A stretch of DNA of 64,000 bases from Rhodobacteraceae bacterium KLH11 (GCA_000158135.1 DS999532.1:110263-174262); one strand, 5' to 3'; counted from the stretch's first letter, positions 15,083 to 24,841 are shown. Program-made: numbers and translations. The notes: generated by a model from the sequence alone, not told the origin.

Positions 15083-16084
15083 ATGCGTATTGCAGTCGTC
15101 ATTCCCTGTTTCAGGGTCACGCGTCACATAGCAGATGTAATCGCGCGTATTGGGCCAGAAGTAGATTATATTTTTGCGGTTGATGACGCATGCCCAGATG
15201 ACTCAGCGGGGTACATCGAAAAGACTATACAGGATCCGCGTGTCACTGTTCTAAGGCATATGGAAAATACTGGTGTAGGTGGCGCAGTTATTACCGGGTA
15301 TCAAGCTGCCCTGAACGTTGGCGCGGACATTTTTGTGAAGGTTGATGGTGACGGGCAAATGGCCCCTGAGCTGATTTCGCAGTTTGTCCAACCTATCGAG
15401 GCGGGCGAGGCCGACTATGTAAAAGGAAACCGCTTTTATTCGGGCTCTGCTGTGAGCGAAATGCCCAGAATTAGGCTGTTTGGAAACGCTTTTCTCAGCT
15501 TCATCACAAAACTATCCAGTGGGTATTGGAGTATTTTCGATCCTACTAATGGTTTCACCGCAATACACGCCCGAGCATTGGCTGCCATAGATCTGGATAA
15601 AGTCGCTCAACGCTATTTTTTTGAGAGTGATATGCTAATTCGCCTCGGCGATCTGCGAGCGGTCGTGATCGATATGCCTATGCGTGCCGTCTACGCAGAT
15701 GAAGTCAGCGGGCTACGTATTAGCAGCATAATGCTCGAATTTTTGTGGCGCCACATCACCGCAACTCTAAAACGTACCGTGTATATGTATTTCTTACGGG
15801 ATTTCTCGCTTGCCTCTCTGAACCTTCTGTTTGGCACCATCCTTTTGATCTTTGGTATCATTTTTGGAACAGTTGCCTGGTCAGAATCGGTCGCAACAGG
15901 CATACCGGCCACAACTGGGACGGTAATGCTTGCAGCGTTACCCATTGTTCTTGGTTTTCAGATGTTGTTGTTTTTTGCGAGCTACGATATCGCGTCCGAG
16001 CCGAAAATCCCAATTCAACGGCTAAGGATCAAATCCTACGCACCCCCACAACTTATCAAACGCGTCAATTCAGACAGCGAGTGA
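15083..16084 (+). CDS. Family 2 glycosyltransferase, polyprenyl-phosphate type
   Basis: A 333-residue GT-A protein. It opens with MRIAVVIPCFRV, has VDDACPDDS and the metal-binding VKVDGDGQM (about residues 90-98), and the acceptor-side FDPTNGF motif. The last third contains two hydrophobic segments (about 248-272 and 278-300), the arrangement of polyprenyl-phosphate sugar transferases such as GtrB/ArnC/DPM1-like proteins. It would load a sugar onto a lipid carrier at the inner membrane. It begins an AT-rich four-gene island; the next gene starts 1 base after its stop. The sugar and final glycan are unknown. Confidence 0.85.
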   Translation: MRIAVVIPCFRVTRHIADVIARIGPEVDYIFAVDDACPDDSAGYIEKTIQDPRVTVLRHMENTGVGGAVITGYQAALNVGADIFVKVDGDGQMAPELISQFVQPIEAGEADYVKGNRFYSGSAVSEMPRIRLFGNAFLSFITKLSSGYWSIFDPTNGFTAIHARALAAIDLDKVAQRYFFESDMLIRLGDLRAVVIDMPMRAVYADEVSGLRISSIMLEFLWRHITATLKRTVYMYFLRDFSLASLNLLFGTILLIFGIIFGTVAWSESVATGIPATTGTVMLAALPIVLGFQMLLFFASYDIASEPKIPIQRLRIKSYAPPQLIKRVNSDSE

Positions 16085-16085
16085 T

Positions 16086-17450
16086 ATGGCGTTTAACCGA
16101 AGCTTAATCGTTGTTTTATCGATCTTTTTTGCCGCATTTTGGACCGGGCAACTTACACCATCCTTCCAATCCCCGGACGAATTCGATCACATTGAGCGTG
16201 CGTATCTGCTGTCCAAAGGTCAATTCCTGCTGGAAACACCAGAAGGGCGTGCATCAGGTGGGTACGTAGATTCCGGCCTATTGGAATATATGTCGTATTT
16301 TAAAGCCCTACCCCATCAACCCGATGTAAAGATCTCTTCTGAAGAATTGAGTTCGGCCAAAAATATCTATTGGAGCGGCGAGCGTATCTACGAAACATTA
16401 CCGGGAACAGGCTATTATTTCCCGCTTATATATCTACCTCAAGCAGCCGCGCTTTGGGTCGGAAAGTTTTTAGGGCAGAGCGTAGAAACTAGCTATAAAT
16501 TGACAAGGCTTTTCACACTAAGCGCAGGGTCGTTAATTCTGTTAGCGGCATTCAGGATTGCAGCGCCCCCTGCAATCGTTATCGCGCTTTTATTTCTCCC
16601 GATGACACTGTTTCAAGCCGCGTCGGCGAGTATAGATTTTTTGTCCACTGCCATAGCCCTGTTACTAATGGCGCAATACATCAGCATTATGAAAGAAAAT
16701 ACCAATCCAAGTTTCTGGACACTCCTTGGGCTTTCGGTTCTTGTATTCTTATTAGCCGGGTGTCGATTGCACATGGCACCTCTGGTGTTGCTACCCTTCA
16801 CCATTGGGTTGAGGTTCCGTAACGCTCAAGCATTTTCCTTTTCTATCATCTTATGTCTCGGAATAGTTTTATGGTATGGTTTCGCGCTATCGATAACCAG
16901 AGATATGCGTGTAGATTTAGGGGCACCCACTTCTCAGATTATTCGTTTCTATTTATTCAATCCGCTGCAATTTCCAAACGTTCTTTGGAGTACATTGTCC
17001 GATGGGCATAGCTCTCTTTACTATTTACACTCTTTCTTGGGAATTCTCGGGTGGCTGGATGTTTATTTTACGCCCCTGACATACACCGCTTTATACCTGT
17101 TGGTTTTAATTTCTCTGATTTTATCCATGCGTCAGGGAAGGATAGATGATAAATTAATTTCATTTGCGATAATTTCATCTACATTATCCGGAATAGCGAT
17201 TATATTCTTTTCTCTTCTCGTAACTTGGACTCCCCACCCCGCCTCAACAATAATGGGGGTTCAAGGTCGCTACTTTTTATTGCCAGCTCTAGTTTTAGCC
17301 AGCCTCTTTGAAGTTAATAAATCATCTGAGAGAAGGGCTCGCAAATCAATAATAGCAGAGAATCTACTACTAGCACTTCTATTCTCTTTCTCCTTTATCA
17401 TTTTATCAATTACGTTGGAGGCGCGATATTTCCTTCCGAATAAGATATAG
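16086..17450 (+). CDS. DUF2142 family polytopic membrane protein
   Basis: A 454-residue, highly hydrophobic protein with about ten membrane segments. SPDEFDHIERAYLLSKGQF near residue 30 and GRYFLLP near residue 398 are the hallmarks of DUF2142 proteins, which resemble GT-C glycosyltransferases using lipid-linked sugars from a GtrB-like partner. The gene follows the glycosyltransferase with a 1-base gap, supporting a joint role in modifying a surface glycan from the periplasmic side. Base composition is clearly AT-richer than the flanking metabolic genes, suggesting horizontal acquisition. Confidence 0.82.
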   Translation: MAFNRSLIVVLSIFFAAFWTGQLTPSFQSPDEFDHIERAYLLSKGQFLLETPEGRASGGYVDSGLLEYMSYFKALPHQPDVKISSEELSSAKNIYWSGERIYETLPGTGYYFPLIYLPQAAALWVGKFLGQSVETSYKLTRLFTLSAGSLILLAAFRIAAPPAIVIALLFLPMTLFQAASASIDFLSTAIALLLMAQYISIMKENTNPSFWTLLGLSVLVFLLAGCRLHMAPLVLLPFTIGLRFRNAQAFSFSIILCLGIVLWYGFALSITRDMRVDLGAPTSQIIRFYLFNPLQFPNVLWSTLSDGHSSLYYLHSFLGILGWLDVYFTPLTYTALYLLVLISLILSMRQGRIDDKLISFAIISSTLSGIAIIFFSLLVTWTPHPASTIMGVQGRYFLLPALVLASLFEVNKSSERRARKSIIAENLLLALLFSFSFIILSITLEARYFLPNKI

Positions 17451-17477
17451 ACAGGTACTCAATACAGAGGCGGAGCA

Positions 17478-18077
17478 GTGAAAAAATTTACCGGAAAGCC
17501 AGATTGGTCGACTTACGAAAAAAATTGGCTGGATAACTACGACGCCTCCAATTATGGCTCAAGTTTAAGCAGCCACATTTTGCGATCGACGCACAATCTG
17601 ATTGAAAACAATGCAAGCCTCAACGATCACTACGACACGAAAGTCATCGGCTGGTTAACCAAACAGGATTGGCATTCCAGAGTCGAGATCAAGCAACTCT
17701 CTGGTGCCACATTACCATTTGCAGACGACAGTATAGACCGCGTGATTGCGACACATGTTCTGGAGCATATTCTCGATCCAGTAACTGCACTAACAGAATG
17801 GGTTCGTGTTATCCGCACTGGCGGAGTGCTGTCACCTATCCTACCCAGTGATCCCGGGTTCGCGTGGAGGATTGGCCGACTATTTGGACCACGCAAGCGC
17901 GGCTATGCAGCTGGGCTTCCATATGACTACTATATGTCAGTCGAACACGTAGATGCGATCCACAACCTTCATCATATTATCAAATTCCACTTTCCCGACC
18001 GTTATACGAAGTGGTGGCCAATGAGAGCGCCAATTCCTGATATCAACCTGGTTTATGGGGTTAACTGTTTTGTCTGA
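17478..18077 (+). CDS. Methyltransferase-like protein lacking the SAM-binding motif I
   Basis: A 199-residue protein starting at GTG 17478 behind GGCGGAG. The second half is that of class I methyltransferases of polysaccharide clusters: LPFADDSIDRVIATHVLEHI, then VIRTGGVLSPILPSDPG and a WWPMRAPIPDINL end. The glycine-rich motif I (usually E-x-G-x-G) and the following acidic residue, expected just after residues HYDTKV (about 53-58), are absent; the frame passes straight to IGWLTKQDWHS. This looks like an in-frame loss of roughly 35-45 residues. Such a protein could hardly bind SAM and is probably inactive or repurposed. The gene overlaps the next one by 23 bases. Confidence 0.7.
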   Translation: MKKFTGKPDWSTYEKNWLDNYDASNYGSSLSSHILRSTHNLIENNASLNDHYDTKVIGWLTKQDWHSRVEIKQLSGATLPFADDSIDRVIATHVLEHILDPVTALTEWVRVIRTGGVLSPILPSDPGFAWRIGRLFGPRKRGYAAGLPYDYYMSVEHVDAIHNLHHIIKFHFPDRYTKWWPMRAPIPDINLVYGVNCFV

Positions 18078-19050
18078 TAGGCCAAGGCACTTAACTCGCA
18101 ACAAACGCATCCGCTGGACTCTGGCCGGCTCTATTGCAGGGTGCGCATTATTAATTGTTCTTCTAGATCTAACCGGCGCAACTCTCGCGGGCATCACACA
18201 TGTTCTTCGCGGCATCTCTTGGCCAGTGTATGTGTTAATTATGGCGGCGCAAAGCCTCATCGTCCTGATTGCCGCGATGAAATGGCGGATCGTACTTTCA
18301 GAAACACTAGGAAATCAGACAATACCTTTGGGAGCGGCCACTTCAGCAACAGCGACGGGTGCTCTCTTTGGGCAAGTAATCTCTATTCAGGTCAGCGTTC
18401 CAATTGTTCGTGCTTGGGTTGCGAGGCGGTATGGTATTAGCGCCCATGCAGCTGCCGGCACTTCACTGTTCGAACAATCTTTGGAGCTTTTGACGCTCGG
18501 TCTGGCGGCGTTAGCGGGTCTTACGCTTGTCGCTTTCGGCACTGTAGCCGCCATAGGCATAATGTTGATGTTGCTTGTGATTGGCGTCCCCCTGATGAAA
18601 CCAGCATTACGGCTCATGGCAAAGGTGGTACGACAGGCCGGTAAATGGATCAAAGCAGGATCAGCATTTACAGTACTTTCTGACGGTTTAAACCATGCCG
18701 CCAACCAAAGCCCGGCTGTTCTACATAAGTTAATGGGGCTAAGCCTTATACGGTACGTTCTTATTGCAGCGCTAAATGTAGGTGTTGTCTGGATGCTTCT
18801 GCCCAAGCTTGACCCATTACCTCTTTTTGTTTCTTTCCCCCTGATCTTGTTGGTCATTTCACTTCCATTTTTACCTGCAGGGCTGGGTATCGCCGAAGTG
18901 ACATGGGCCAGCGCATTATTCGTGCAAGGAATTGATGCGGCGACTGCTGCAGAAACCGCGGTCTCTTTACGGATTGTCTCCATCGGCGGGTTCTTGTTGG
19001 CCTATCCGTTTCTCTTTTTGTTGGGCTACAAATCGCAGCAAAATCCATAG
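18055..19050 (+). CDS. Lysylphosphatidylglycerol synthase TM region / UPF0104 family flippase-like protein
   Basis: A 331-residue integral membrane protein with about eight hydrophobic segments. The C-terminal LPFLPAGLGIAEVTWASALF followed by GIDAATAAETAVSLRIV is diagnostic for the UPF0104/AglD/MprF-N family, often found beside glycosyltransferases and thought to move lipid or lipid-linked intermediates. ATG 18055 overlaps the end of the methyltransferase-like gene; TTG 18070 is an alternative. It closes the glycan island; the following 180 bases are a convergent intergenic region. Confidence 0.82.
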   Translation: MGLTVLSDRPRHLTRNKRIRWTLAGSIAGCALLIVLLDLTGATLAGITHVLRGISWPVYVLIMAAQSLIVLIAAMKWRIVLSETLGNQTIPLGAATSATATGALFGQVISIQVSVPIVRAWVARRYGISAHAAAGTSLFEQSLELLTLGLAALAGLTLVAFGTVAAIGIMLMLLVIGVPLMKPALRLMAKVVRQAGKWIKAGSAFTVLSDGLNHAANQSPAVLHKLMGLSLIRYVLIAALNVGVVWMLLPKLDPLPLFVSFPLILLVISLPFLPAGLGIAEVTWASALFVQGIDAATAAETAVSLRIVSIGGFLLAYPFLFLLGYKSQQNP

Positions 19051-19141
19051 TCGCTGATAAGCAGGCTCTGTCTTGTATTATCAACCTCGTTTGCTGCAAT
19101 AAATGATAGCAAAGTGACCTGCTCACGACCTGAGCATCACA

Positions 19142-19164
19142 CTCACCTTTGAAGCCAAGGTGAG
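19142..19164. terminator. Hairpin between convergent genes
   Basis: CTCACCTT and AAGGTGAG form a perfect 8-base stem with a 7-base loop, between the end of the flippase-like gene and the end of the convergent formamidase-like gene. There is no good T-run on either side, so a terminator role is plausible but weak. Confidence 0.4.
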
Positions 19165-19233
19165 GTTCTGATGGAAACGACGCTCCCTGATCTCTTCTCT
19201 GGTAGGTCTTGGAGATGGAAGTCATCAGACCCA

Positions 19234-20868
19234 TCAATCAGCAGCAACGAACCTTCTCAGCACGTTTCGGGTGATACGCTCTACCTGTTGATCCTTGCAG
19301 ATCAGGCCCATGACCCATTCGCATGTAGCCGCAGTGAAAACCTCTCCTTTGCCACGTAGCCAGTGTAAGATAACGCCATTTCCGCGCGTGCTGCGATCCA
19401 GCGTTTCCTCCGAGACCGCGCCGAATTGAGCCCTTGCTTTGAACTTCGCATCGCCGTCACCAAGGTAAAGGGTTTCACCCCAGATCCCGCGATCAGGTTC
19501 GATGTTCGTTGCCAGGCCCATCGCCAGAATTTCTATGTCCGGATCTGCGCCATCCGCTCCGGTCGCATAGGGCAAACCATCCTGCATTTGATAGTCCACC
19601 CCATCGACCTCATAACCAAATATGCGCGACCCGGCACCCAATTGGTCACCATACCCAAGCTCTGTGCCTGCCATCACCCAGTGATCGGGGCGATAGACGG
19701 TAAAGCCGCCGCTGCCCTGCCCCACGCACCGCCCCAACCCCGCGTAGATTCCTTTGAGACCGTTTGCACCAAAGGTTTGCGCGCCGGGCCAATTGACCGG
19801 AGGAACTTCCCAGGCGGTAGTCACCAGATGCTCTTGCCTGGTTCCCGACAAAGGATCCTGGTCAGCCCTGTATTTGTAACAGACCTGAGTACGACCTTCA
19901 TCTTCAATACGTGTCTGCCAAAGGAAGTTCCCGGCAAATCGAGCCACTTTGCCGCCATCTTCAACAAACCGGTCCACCGAGTGTCGCATGTTGGCAGACC
20001 AGTATTCGTCATGCCCAACGAAGATTGCGCATTTGTAGCGGGTCAGAAGATCAGGTTGCTCCTCAAGATCATGTTGCGCGGCGATATCGAACTCGAAACC
20101 TTCGGCCTCCAGCCAGCGTGCGAAATGACGTTCATAGCTGGCCCAACCCGCAGACGCATATTTCTTGGAATAACCATAGGCATAGGCCCATTCCATGTAT
20201 GGGTAACGCACCATAGTCCCGAGCTTATGAGGACCTTCGGGGACGGCGCGAGGAGCACCCGCAGGAAGTTTGCAAAAGCCTCTGCTCCATGGTCGCTGGG
20301 TTGAAACGATCGGAGAAAAGGCATTGCGGTCCGGCCCTGTAATCCCCTCGTAATGGTTCGACCCGCCCCAACAGTTATAGGCAAGCCACGTGCCGGTTGC
20401 GCAGACCAATATCACGCGTGATTTGGCGGAATCAGCCGCACCGCGCACAAGGATCAGGTGATGTTCCTCAACCCGGTCACCATCCCGTTCGGCACCAAGC
20501 GTAATCAGGTAGCCACCCGGTCGCCAATTCTTCGGGATGATAAATTCATGGCTTACCTGCCAGTTGCATCCTGTGACCGAGCAATCGATAGGTGTTTCCT
20601 GATGACTGCCAATCAAACCCTCACAACGCAAAACGGGCTCATAGACCGATCCGTCTCGACCGACTTCCATGTCCCATGTCTCTGCCGTCGTCGAAACATG
20701 CAACGTGACCGTGTCACCGGGTGCATAGCTCATGCGAGGAGTATAGCCCCAGATTTCCAACACAGCCTCATCCCGCGCCGGCCCGATGAAATAGTTATCG
20801 AGGATATGCCGCGCCTTGGCGCGGGTACGGGGTGTAGTGGCTGGCGATAGCCCTTCTGAAGATGTCAT
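19234..20868 (-). CDS. N,N-dimethylformamidase large-subunit-like protein
   Basis: About 544 residues. After an N-terminal beta-rich segment (YAPGDTVTLHVSTTAETWDM) comes the DMFase-type domain with NCWGGSNHYEG, PYMEWAYAYGY, FVGHDEYWS, GNFLWQTRIE and a C-terminal GEVFTAATCEWVMGL, matching the conserved core of the beta subunit of iron-dependent N,N-dimethylformamidase. The true enzyme also has a small subunit, which is not here. Start chosen at ATG 20868, 4 bases after the CoA-transferase stop; an upstream in-frame start at 20907 would lie within that gene. Coupling to a CoA-transferase suggests amide or acyl-amide catabolism rather than DMF itself. Its substrate is not known. Confidence 0.75.
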   Translation of the reverse strand: MTSSEGLSPATTPRTRAKARHILDNYFIGPARDEAVLEIWGYTPRMSYAPGDTVTLHVSTTAETWDMEVGRDGSVYEPVLRCEGLIGSHQETPIDCSVTGCNWQVSHEFIIPKNWRPGGYLITLGAERDGDRVEEHHLILVRGAADSAKSRVILVCATGTWLAYNCWGGSNHYEGITGPDRNAFSPIVSTQRPWSRGFCKLPAGAPRAVPEGPHKLGTMVRYPYMEWAYAYGYSKKYASAGWASYERHFARWLEAEGFEFDIAAQHDLEEQPDLLTRYKCAIFVGHDEYWSANMRHSVDRFVEDGGKVARFAGNFLWQTRIEDEGRTQVCYKYRADQDPLSGTRQEHLVTTAWEVPPVNWPGAQTFGANGLKGIYAGLGRCVGQGSGGFTVYRPDHWVMAGTELGYGDQLGAGSRIFGYEVDGVDYQMQDGLPYATGADGADPDIEILAMGLATNIEPDRGIWGETLYLGDGDAKFKARAQFGAVSEETLDRSTRGNGVILHWLRGKGEVFTAATCEWVMGLICKDQQVERITRNVLRRFVAAD

Positions 20869-20872
20869 TTGC

Positions 20873-23347
20873 CTATTCCGGTAGGTATTTTTCTGACCAG
20901 CTTTCACTGACCGCGCCAGACTCGATCATGGTTTCGATCTGGTCTTCGGGAAAGCCCAAATTCAAAAGGATGCGACGTGTGTCAGCGCCGTATTTCGGCA
21001 TTGGGCCGGGAATGGTGATCTTTGCCCGCGATGGGCGCACAGCATTAGGAGCGACCAGATCACACCAGCGGCCCATTGGATGCAGGTCATGGCGAATGGT
21101 GCTGAACGTCGCACGGTTCAGGTCAGCGTCGCCTGCGCTTTCCAACTGCAGCGCCGCGTCGCGTGTCTGGTGCAAAGAGCCCAGCGGCATGACGGTGGAC
21201 GACGTTCCTTCAAACGCACGAGCCCAGTATGAAGCAGGCCGGGCAGCGAAACGTTCCGTCAGAGCTGCGGTCAATTCAGTTTCGGAGATTTCTGCCAAGT
21301 CCGCCAATTCGGCTACCGCAAGCAAAGCGCTCTGTCGTTCTGTTGGGGCAGCGAAGAACATCCAGCCATCCGAGGCCCGGTAACAGTGATAGAATGGCCC
21401 CCATCCCAACGCTTCCCTGCCAGAAGGTTCGTCAAAGGGTGCCCGTCCTTCAAAATCGTACATCAGCTGGCCTTGGATCAAGTTGCCGGCAGCCGCCAAT
21501 GAGGCGCGGGCGACACCACCTTTGCCGGTTTCTTGCAAACGCAGCAAGGCGGCCCCCAATGCCACGCAAGCGCAATATCCGGTCAAAACGTCAATTGTAC
21601 CGAAATGGGCGTGCTCTTCGGGCGTCTGCATGCCTCCCCCAAACCGAACCATGACCCCGGTCGCTGCTTGTGCAAGATCGTCATAACCCAAGTGGTCTGA
21701 TTTCGGGCCCCGCGCAGGGCCGCCAAACGCATCGATTTGTACAAGTATCAAGCGCGGATTGATCGCAGCCAATTGGGCCTCGCCCAACCCAAGCGCATCG
21801 CGTTGCTCGTCCGTTCCGTTCATTGTGATAACATCACTATCAGCGATCAGACGGCGAAAAGCGTCCTGCCCATCCTCGCTACGAAGGTTCAATAGAATGC
21901 TATCCTTCCCACGATGGGCGTGCAGACCAAATACAACCGTGTTCCAGGGATCTACCGAGGGCTCGACCGGTTGAACCGATGTCACCCTGGCCCCAAACCG
22001 TGCCAGCGTCGAACCAATGGTTGGCCCCGCAATCACATTGGTCAGATCTAATACCTTCAAACCGCAAAGCCAGCCATTGGTCGCTGTGCCGACAACACCT
22101 GATCGTTTCGGCTCAGCCAGGATGTCGGCTATCGGTGTGTTGTCCGGCTCTGGTCCAGAGCGTTTGTCCAAAGCGCCCGGATCGCCCGCAAGCCAGGCCA
22201 CATTGCCCAATTGTCGCATCTTGCCATGACGCGGGTCCTCCACCTCTACAATCAGCCCCGAGGCCAATGCATGCGGGTCGGCCAACCACTCTTGGCTAAA
22301 GCGCTGCGCGGTTGCAGGCGCTTTGGCGGCGCCGAACAGTTCTTCCCACTCATGTGGCGGACGCGTTAGAAAAGCTGCCTTCATGGCGGTGGAAACCCGG
22401 TCCCGATCCCGGTCCCCCACAGGGTAGTTGCGAAGCGCCCAGTCATCCGGCCAATCCGTTCTGTCCAGATAGGCGTCAAAATCGGGCAGGTCGTCAGCCA
22501 AGTCTGTCAATCCCAAAGTCTCCAGCACCCGGCGAGGATGGGTTTTCACGCTACCTGCCACGACGTAAAACCCGCGCCCGTCAGCGCAGGTATAAGTGCG
22601 GTAAAATGGATCGAGAAACTCCTCCAGCTCAGCAAAACTCAGATCTGTCGGCAGCCCTTCGATGGCCCGACGGTCCAGTTCCACCTCGCGTGGGGATTTG
22701 TAGCGTTGGGGATAATCCTCTATCTGCTCGCAATTGTAGATGAGCCCTTCGAGCAAAGCAGAGGCCAGCGGCACCTCGATATGTTCACCGCCATTGTCGT
22801 CCCGTGCGTGCAATGCGAATTGAACTGCCATCGCCCCAAATGCGGCCCCGTAGGCCGAAGCCAGAGTCAAAGGCGTGAACGAGGGGTTAATCCCCATCAG
22901 ACGGCGGTTCAACCCCATGTCGGTAAACTGCCCGGTGCGGGCGGCGATGATCGCTTCCCACGCAGGTAGGTTGCCCAACACAGGATCTGCAGACGCGAAG
23001 CCCGGTAGTGACAGCGACACTATTCGTGGATTGATCGCAAATAAGTTCTTCGGCCCCAACCCTAACCGCTCCATAACCCCGGGGCGAAAGTTCTCTATCA
23101 CGACATCCGAACGGGCAATGAGATCGCGCGCGATTGTAAGGTCCTCGCGCGCTTTGAGATCGAGCGTCACTGCAGTTTTCCCACGTGAAAGCATATCAGC
23201 CGCTGGCTCTTTCAGACACGGCCCACCAGGCGGATCAATGCGGATCACCTCTGCCCCCAAATCAGCCAGCATCATGCCTACGAAGGGGCCAGCCAGATAT
23301 TGGCCGAAATCCAGCACCCGAATATGCTGCAAAGGGCGAGTTGTCAT
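20873..23347 (-). CDS. Fused two-domain CaiB/BaiF CoA-transferase
   Basis: About 824 residues made of two class III CoA-transferase domains in tandem. Domain 1 begins HIRVLDFGQYLAGPFVGMML; domain 2 begins LKVLDLTNVIAGPTIGSTLA near residue 425. The catalytic aspartate (G-D-x-x-T-G in formyl-CoA transferase) can be aligned in domain 2 as FGTIDVLTG, but the matching place in domain 1 reads LASAYG, with no Asp. So one half is probably catalytic and the other structural. Start set at ATG 23347 with GGAGG 8 bases before it; GTG 23365 upstream lacks a site. It probably activates a carboxylic acid as CoA ester, in one operon with the formamidase-like protein. Confidence 0.85.
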   Translation of the reverse strand: MTTRPLQHIRVLDFGQYLAGPFVGMMLADLGAEVIRIDPPGGPCLKEPAADMLSRGKTAVTLDLKAREDLTIARDLIARSDVVIENFRPGVMERLGLGPKNLFAINPRIVSLSLPGFASADPVLGNLPAWEAIIAARTGQFTDMGLNRRLMGINPSFTPLTLASAYGAAFGAMAVQFALHARDDNGGEHIEVPLASALLEGLIYNCEQIEDYPQRYKSPREVELDRRAIEGLPTDLSFAELEEFLDPFYRTYTCADGRGFYVVAGSVKTHPRRVLETLGLTDLADDLPDFDAYLDRTDWPDDWALRNYPVGDRDRDRVSTAMKAAFLTRPPHEWEELFGAAKAPATAQRFSQEWLADPHALASGLIVEVEDPRHGKMRQLGNVAWLAGDPGALDKRSGPEPDNTPIADILAEPKRSGVVGTATNGWLCGLKVLDLTNVIAGPTIGSTLARFGARVTSVQPVEPSVDPWNTVVFGLHAHRGKDSILLNLRSEDGQDAFRRLIADSDVITMNGTDEQRDALGLGEAQLAAINPRLILVQIDAFGGPARGPKSDHLGYDDLAQAATGVMVRFGGGMQTPEEHAHFGTIDVLTGYCACVALGAALLRLQETGKGGVARASLAAAGNLIQGQLMYDFEGRAPFDEPSGREALGWGPFYHCYRASDGWMFFAAPTERQSALLAVAELADLAEISETELTAALTERFAARPASYWARAFEGTSSTVMPLGSLHQTRDAALQLESAGDADLNRATFSTIRHDLHPMGRWCDLVAPNAVRPSRAKITIPGPMPKYGADTRRILLNLGFPEDQIETMIESGAVSESWSEKYLPE

Positions 23348-23539
23348 ATAGATACCTCCATTCACGAGAGCTTTGCTCGCTGTTTGAACGAGTTTAGGAG
23401 CGTGGGTGTCACCAATACTGTGCCATTTCCGACAAAGTTAGTGCGGTTTTTGGCGACGGATTGATCTGACCAGCTCTGTCTTGCTGTCTGTAACGACTGC
23501 ATAGCTACGCGTTGCACACCTACGGTAGTGTGGGTATCT

Positions 23540-23674
23540 GGCGAACCGAGGGCGGGGGCTTTTCAGTTCAAGGAAAAGCGCGGCGGTCAGATCGTAGAGG
23601 TGGCAACAGCACGAAAGCTGACAGTGGTCATTTGGCACATGCTCTCCAAGGGCATGATTTCGACCGTCAGATAG
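23540..23674 (+). pseudogene. IS110-family transposase C-terminal remnant
   Basis: The reading GEPRAGAFQFKEKRGGQIVE and then ARKLTVVIWHMLSKG up to a stop is typical of the end of IS110/IS116 transposases (ARKL..IWHLL..GE). No other part of the element or its ends was recognised in the 23366-23857 gap. It separates the CoA-transferase operon from the guanidino operon. Confidence 0.6.
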
Positions 23675-23857
23675 CTGAGGCGAAAATCGCATCAAAGGCG
23701 CTCAACCGCGTGACATTTCTCGGGCGTGCGGAATATGAGCGGGTCTCCTGAAGGGATGGAGTTTAGCCTCATTCATGATCCGTGCAACATGGCCCCTTCG
23801 GATCCAGGTCGTTGCTTTGAAAGCCTGACCTCCGGCACACTCTGCCGAGCGGGGCTT

Positions 23858-24841
23858 CTAGGTTTGTCGCAAGGCAATCGCCTGAGCCAGAACACACATC
23901 AACTCGAAAATGAGGGAAACACCCAGCCAGGCGGTTCCTCCGGATGCGTCAAAGGGTGGCGCGACCTCGACCAGATCGGCGCCGATCAGGTTGATACCCT
24001 CCAGCTCTCTGATCACCTGTTGTGCCTGAAAACTGTTAGGCCCTCCGATTTCCGGTGTGCCGGTGCCGGGGGCGAATGTGGGGTCGACGAAATCGATGTC
24101 ATAAGTGCAGTAGGTCGGCTGTGCCCCGACAATCTCGCGCACTTCGGCCATCACATGCGGTATGCCTCGCTCGAAAACTTCTTCGATACGGATGATCCGC
24201 ACGCCCTGTTCAATGCCCCAATCGATGTCTTCTGTATTATAGGCCGTGCCGCGTATGCCGACCTGAACGAAACGATGAGGATCAACCAGACCTTCCTCGA
24301 TGGCCCGGCGGAACGGAGTGCCATGGGTGAACTTATGCCCGCCAAAATAGCTATCGAACAGGTCGGTATGGCTGTCGAACTGGATCAGCCCCACCGGTCC
24401 GTCACTGGCCAGCGCCCTCAGGATCGGCAGCGTTACCAGATGATCGCCACCTGCTGTCATTGGCGTTATGCCCTGCGATTTCAGGTTACCGTAAAACTGC
24501 GTGATCCGGTTAAGGCTGTCATGGATGTCTACCGGGTTTGGCGGCACGTCGCCCAGATCGGCGCAATTCACAGAGGCAAACGGGCTGACGCCGGTGGCCG
24601 GATTCATGGCCCGGATCATGGTCGAATAATCGCGCAACTGCCGGGGCCCGTGCCGCGCACCAGGACGGTTGGTGGTGCCGCCATCCCAAGGCACCCCGAC
24701 CAGCCCCATCTGCACCTCGGCATAACGCGGGTGATCCGGTGTCAGGCCGGGCAGCCGCATGAATGTCGGCACACCTGCAAAACGGGCCAGTTCCATTGCT
24801 GATACCGGTTGAAAAAAACTGTTGTCTTCGCTGCTTTTCAT
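23858..24841 (-). CDS. Ureohydrolase family protein (agmatinase-like), last gene of operon
   Basis: A 327-residue member of the arginase/agmatinase family, which splits a guanidino group into amine and urea using two Mn ions. Metal-site motifs are all present: AGGDHLVTLP, FDSHTDLFD and TYDIDFVDPTFAPG. The N-terminal GVPWDGGTTNRPGARHGP is agmatinase-like rather than arginase-like. It overlaps the preceding ureohydrolase gene by ATGA (4 bases) and the two are clearly different proteins, so they may form a heteromer or act on different guanidino compounds. Candidate substrates are guanidinobutyrate, guanidinopropionate or related compounds; the sequence alone does not decide. Confidence 0.88.
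   Translation of the reverse strand: MKSSEDNSFFQPVSAMELARFAGVPTFMRLPGLTPDHPRYAEVQMGLVGVPWDGGTTNRPGARHGPRQLRDYSTMIRAMNPATGVSPFASVNCADLGDVPPNPVDIHDSLNRITQFYGNLKSQGITPMTAGGDHLVTLPILRALASDGPVGLIQFDSHTDLFDSYFGGHKFTHGTPFRRAIEEGLVDPHRFVQVGIRGTAYNTEDIDWGIEQGVRIIRIEEVFERGIPHVMAEVREIVGAQPTYCTYDIDFVDPTFAPGTGTPEIGGPNSFQAQQVIRELEGINLIGADLVEVAPPFDASGGTAWLGVSLIFELMCVLAQAIALRQT

Noticed and set aside
23726-24802. A 358-codon plus-strand open frame over the last ureohydrolase gene
   Set aside because: It is the reverse shadow of a gene with all Mn-binding motifs; its translation has no recognisable features.
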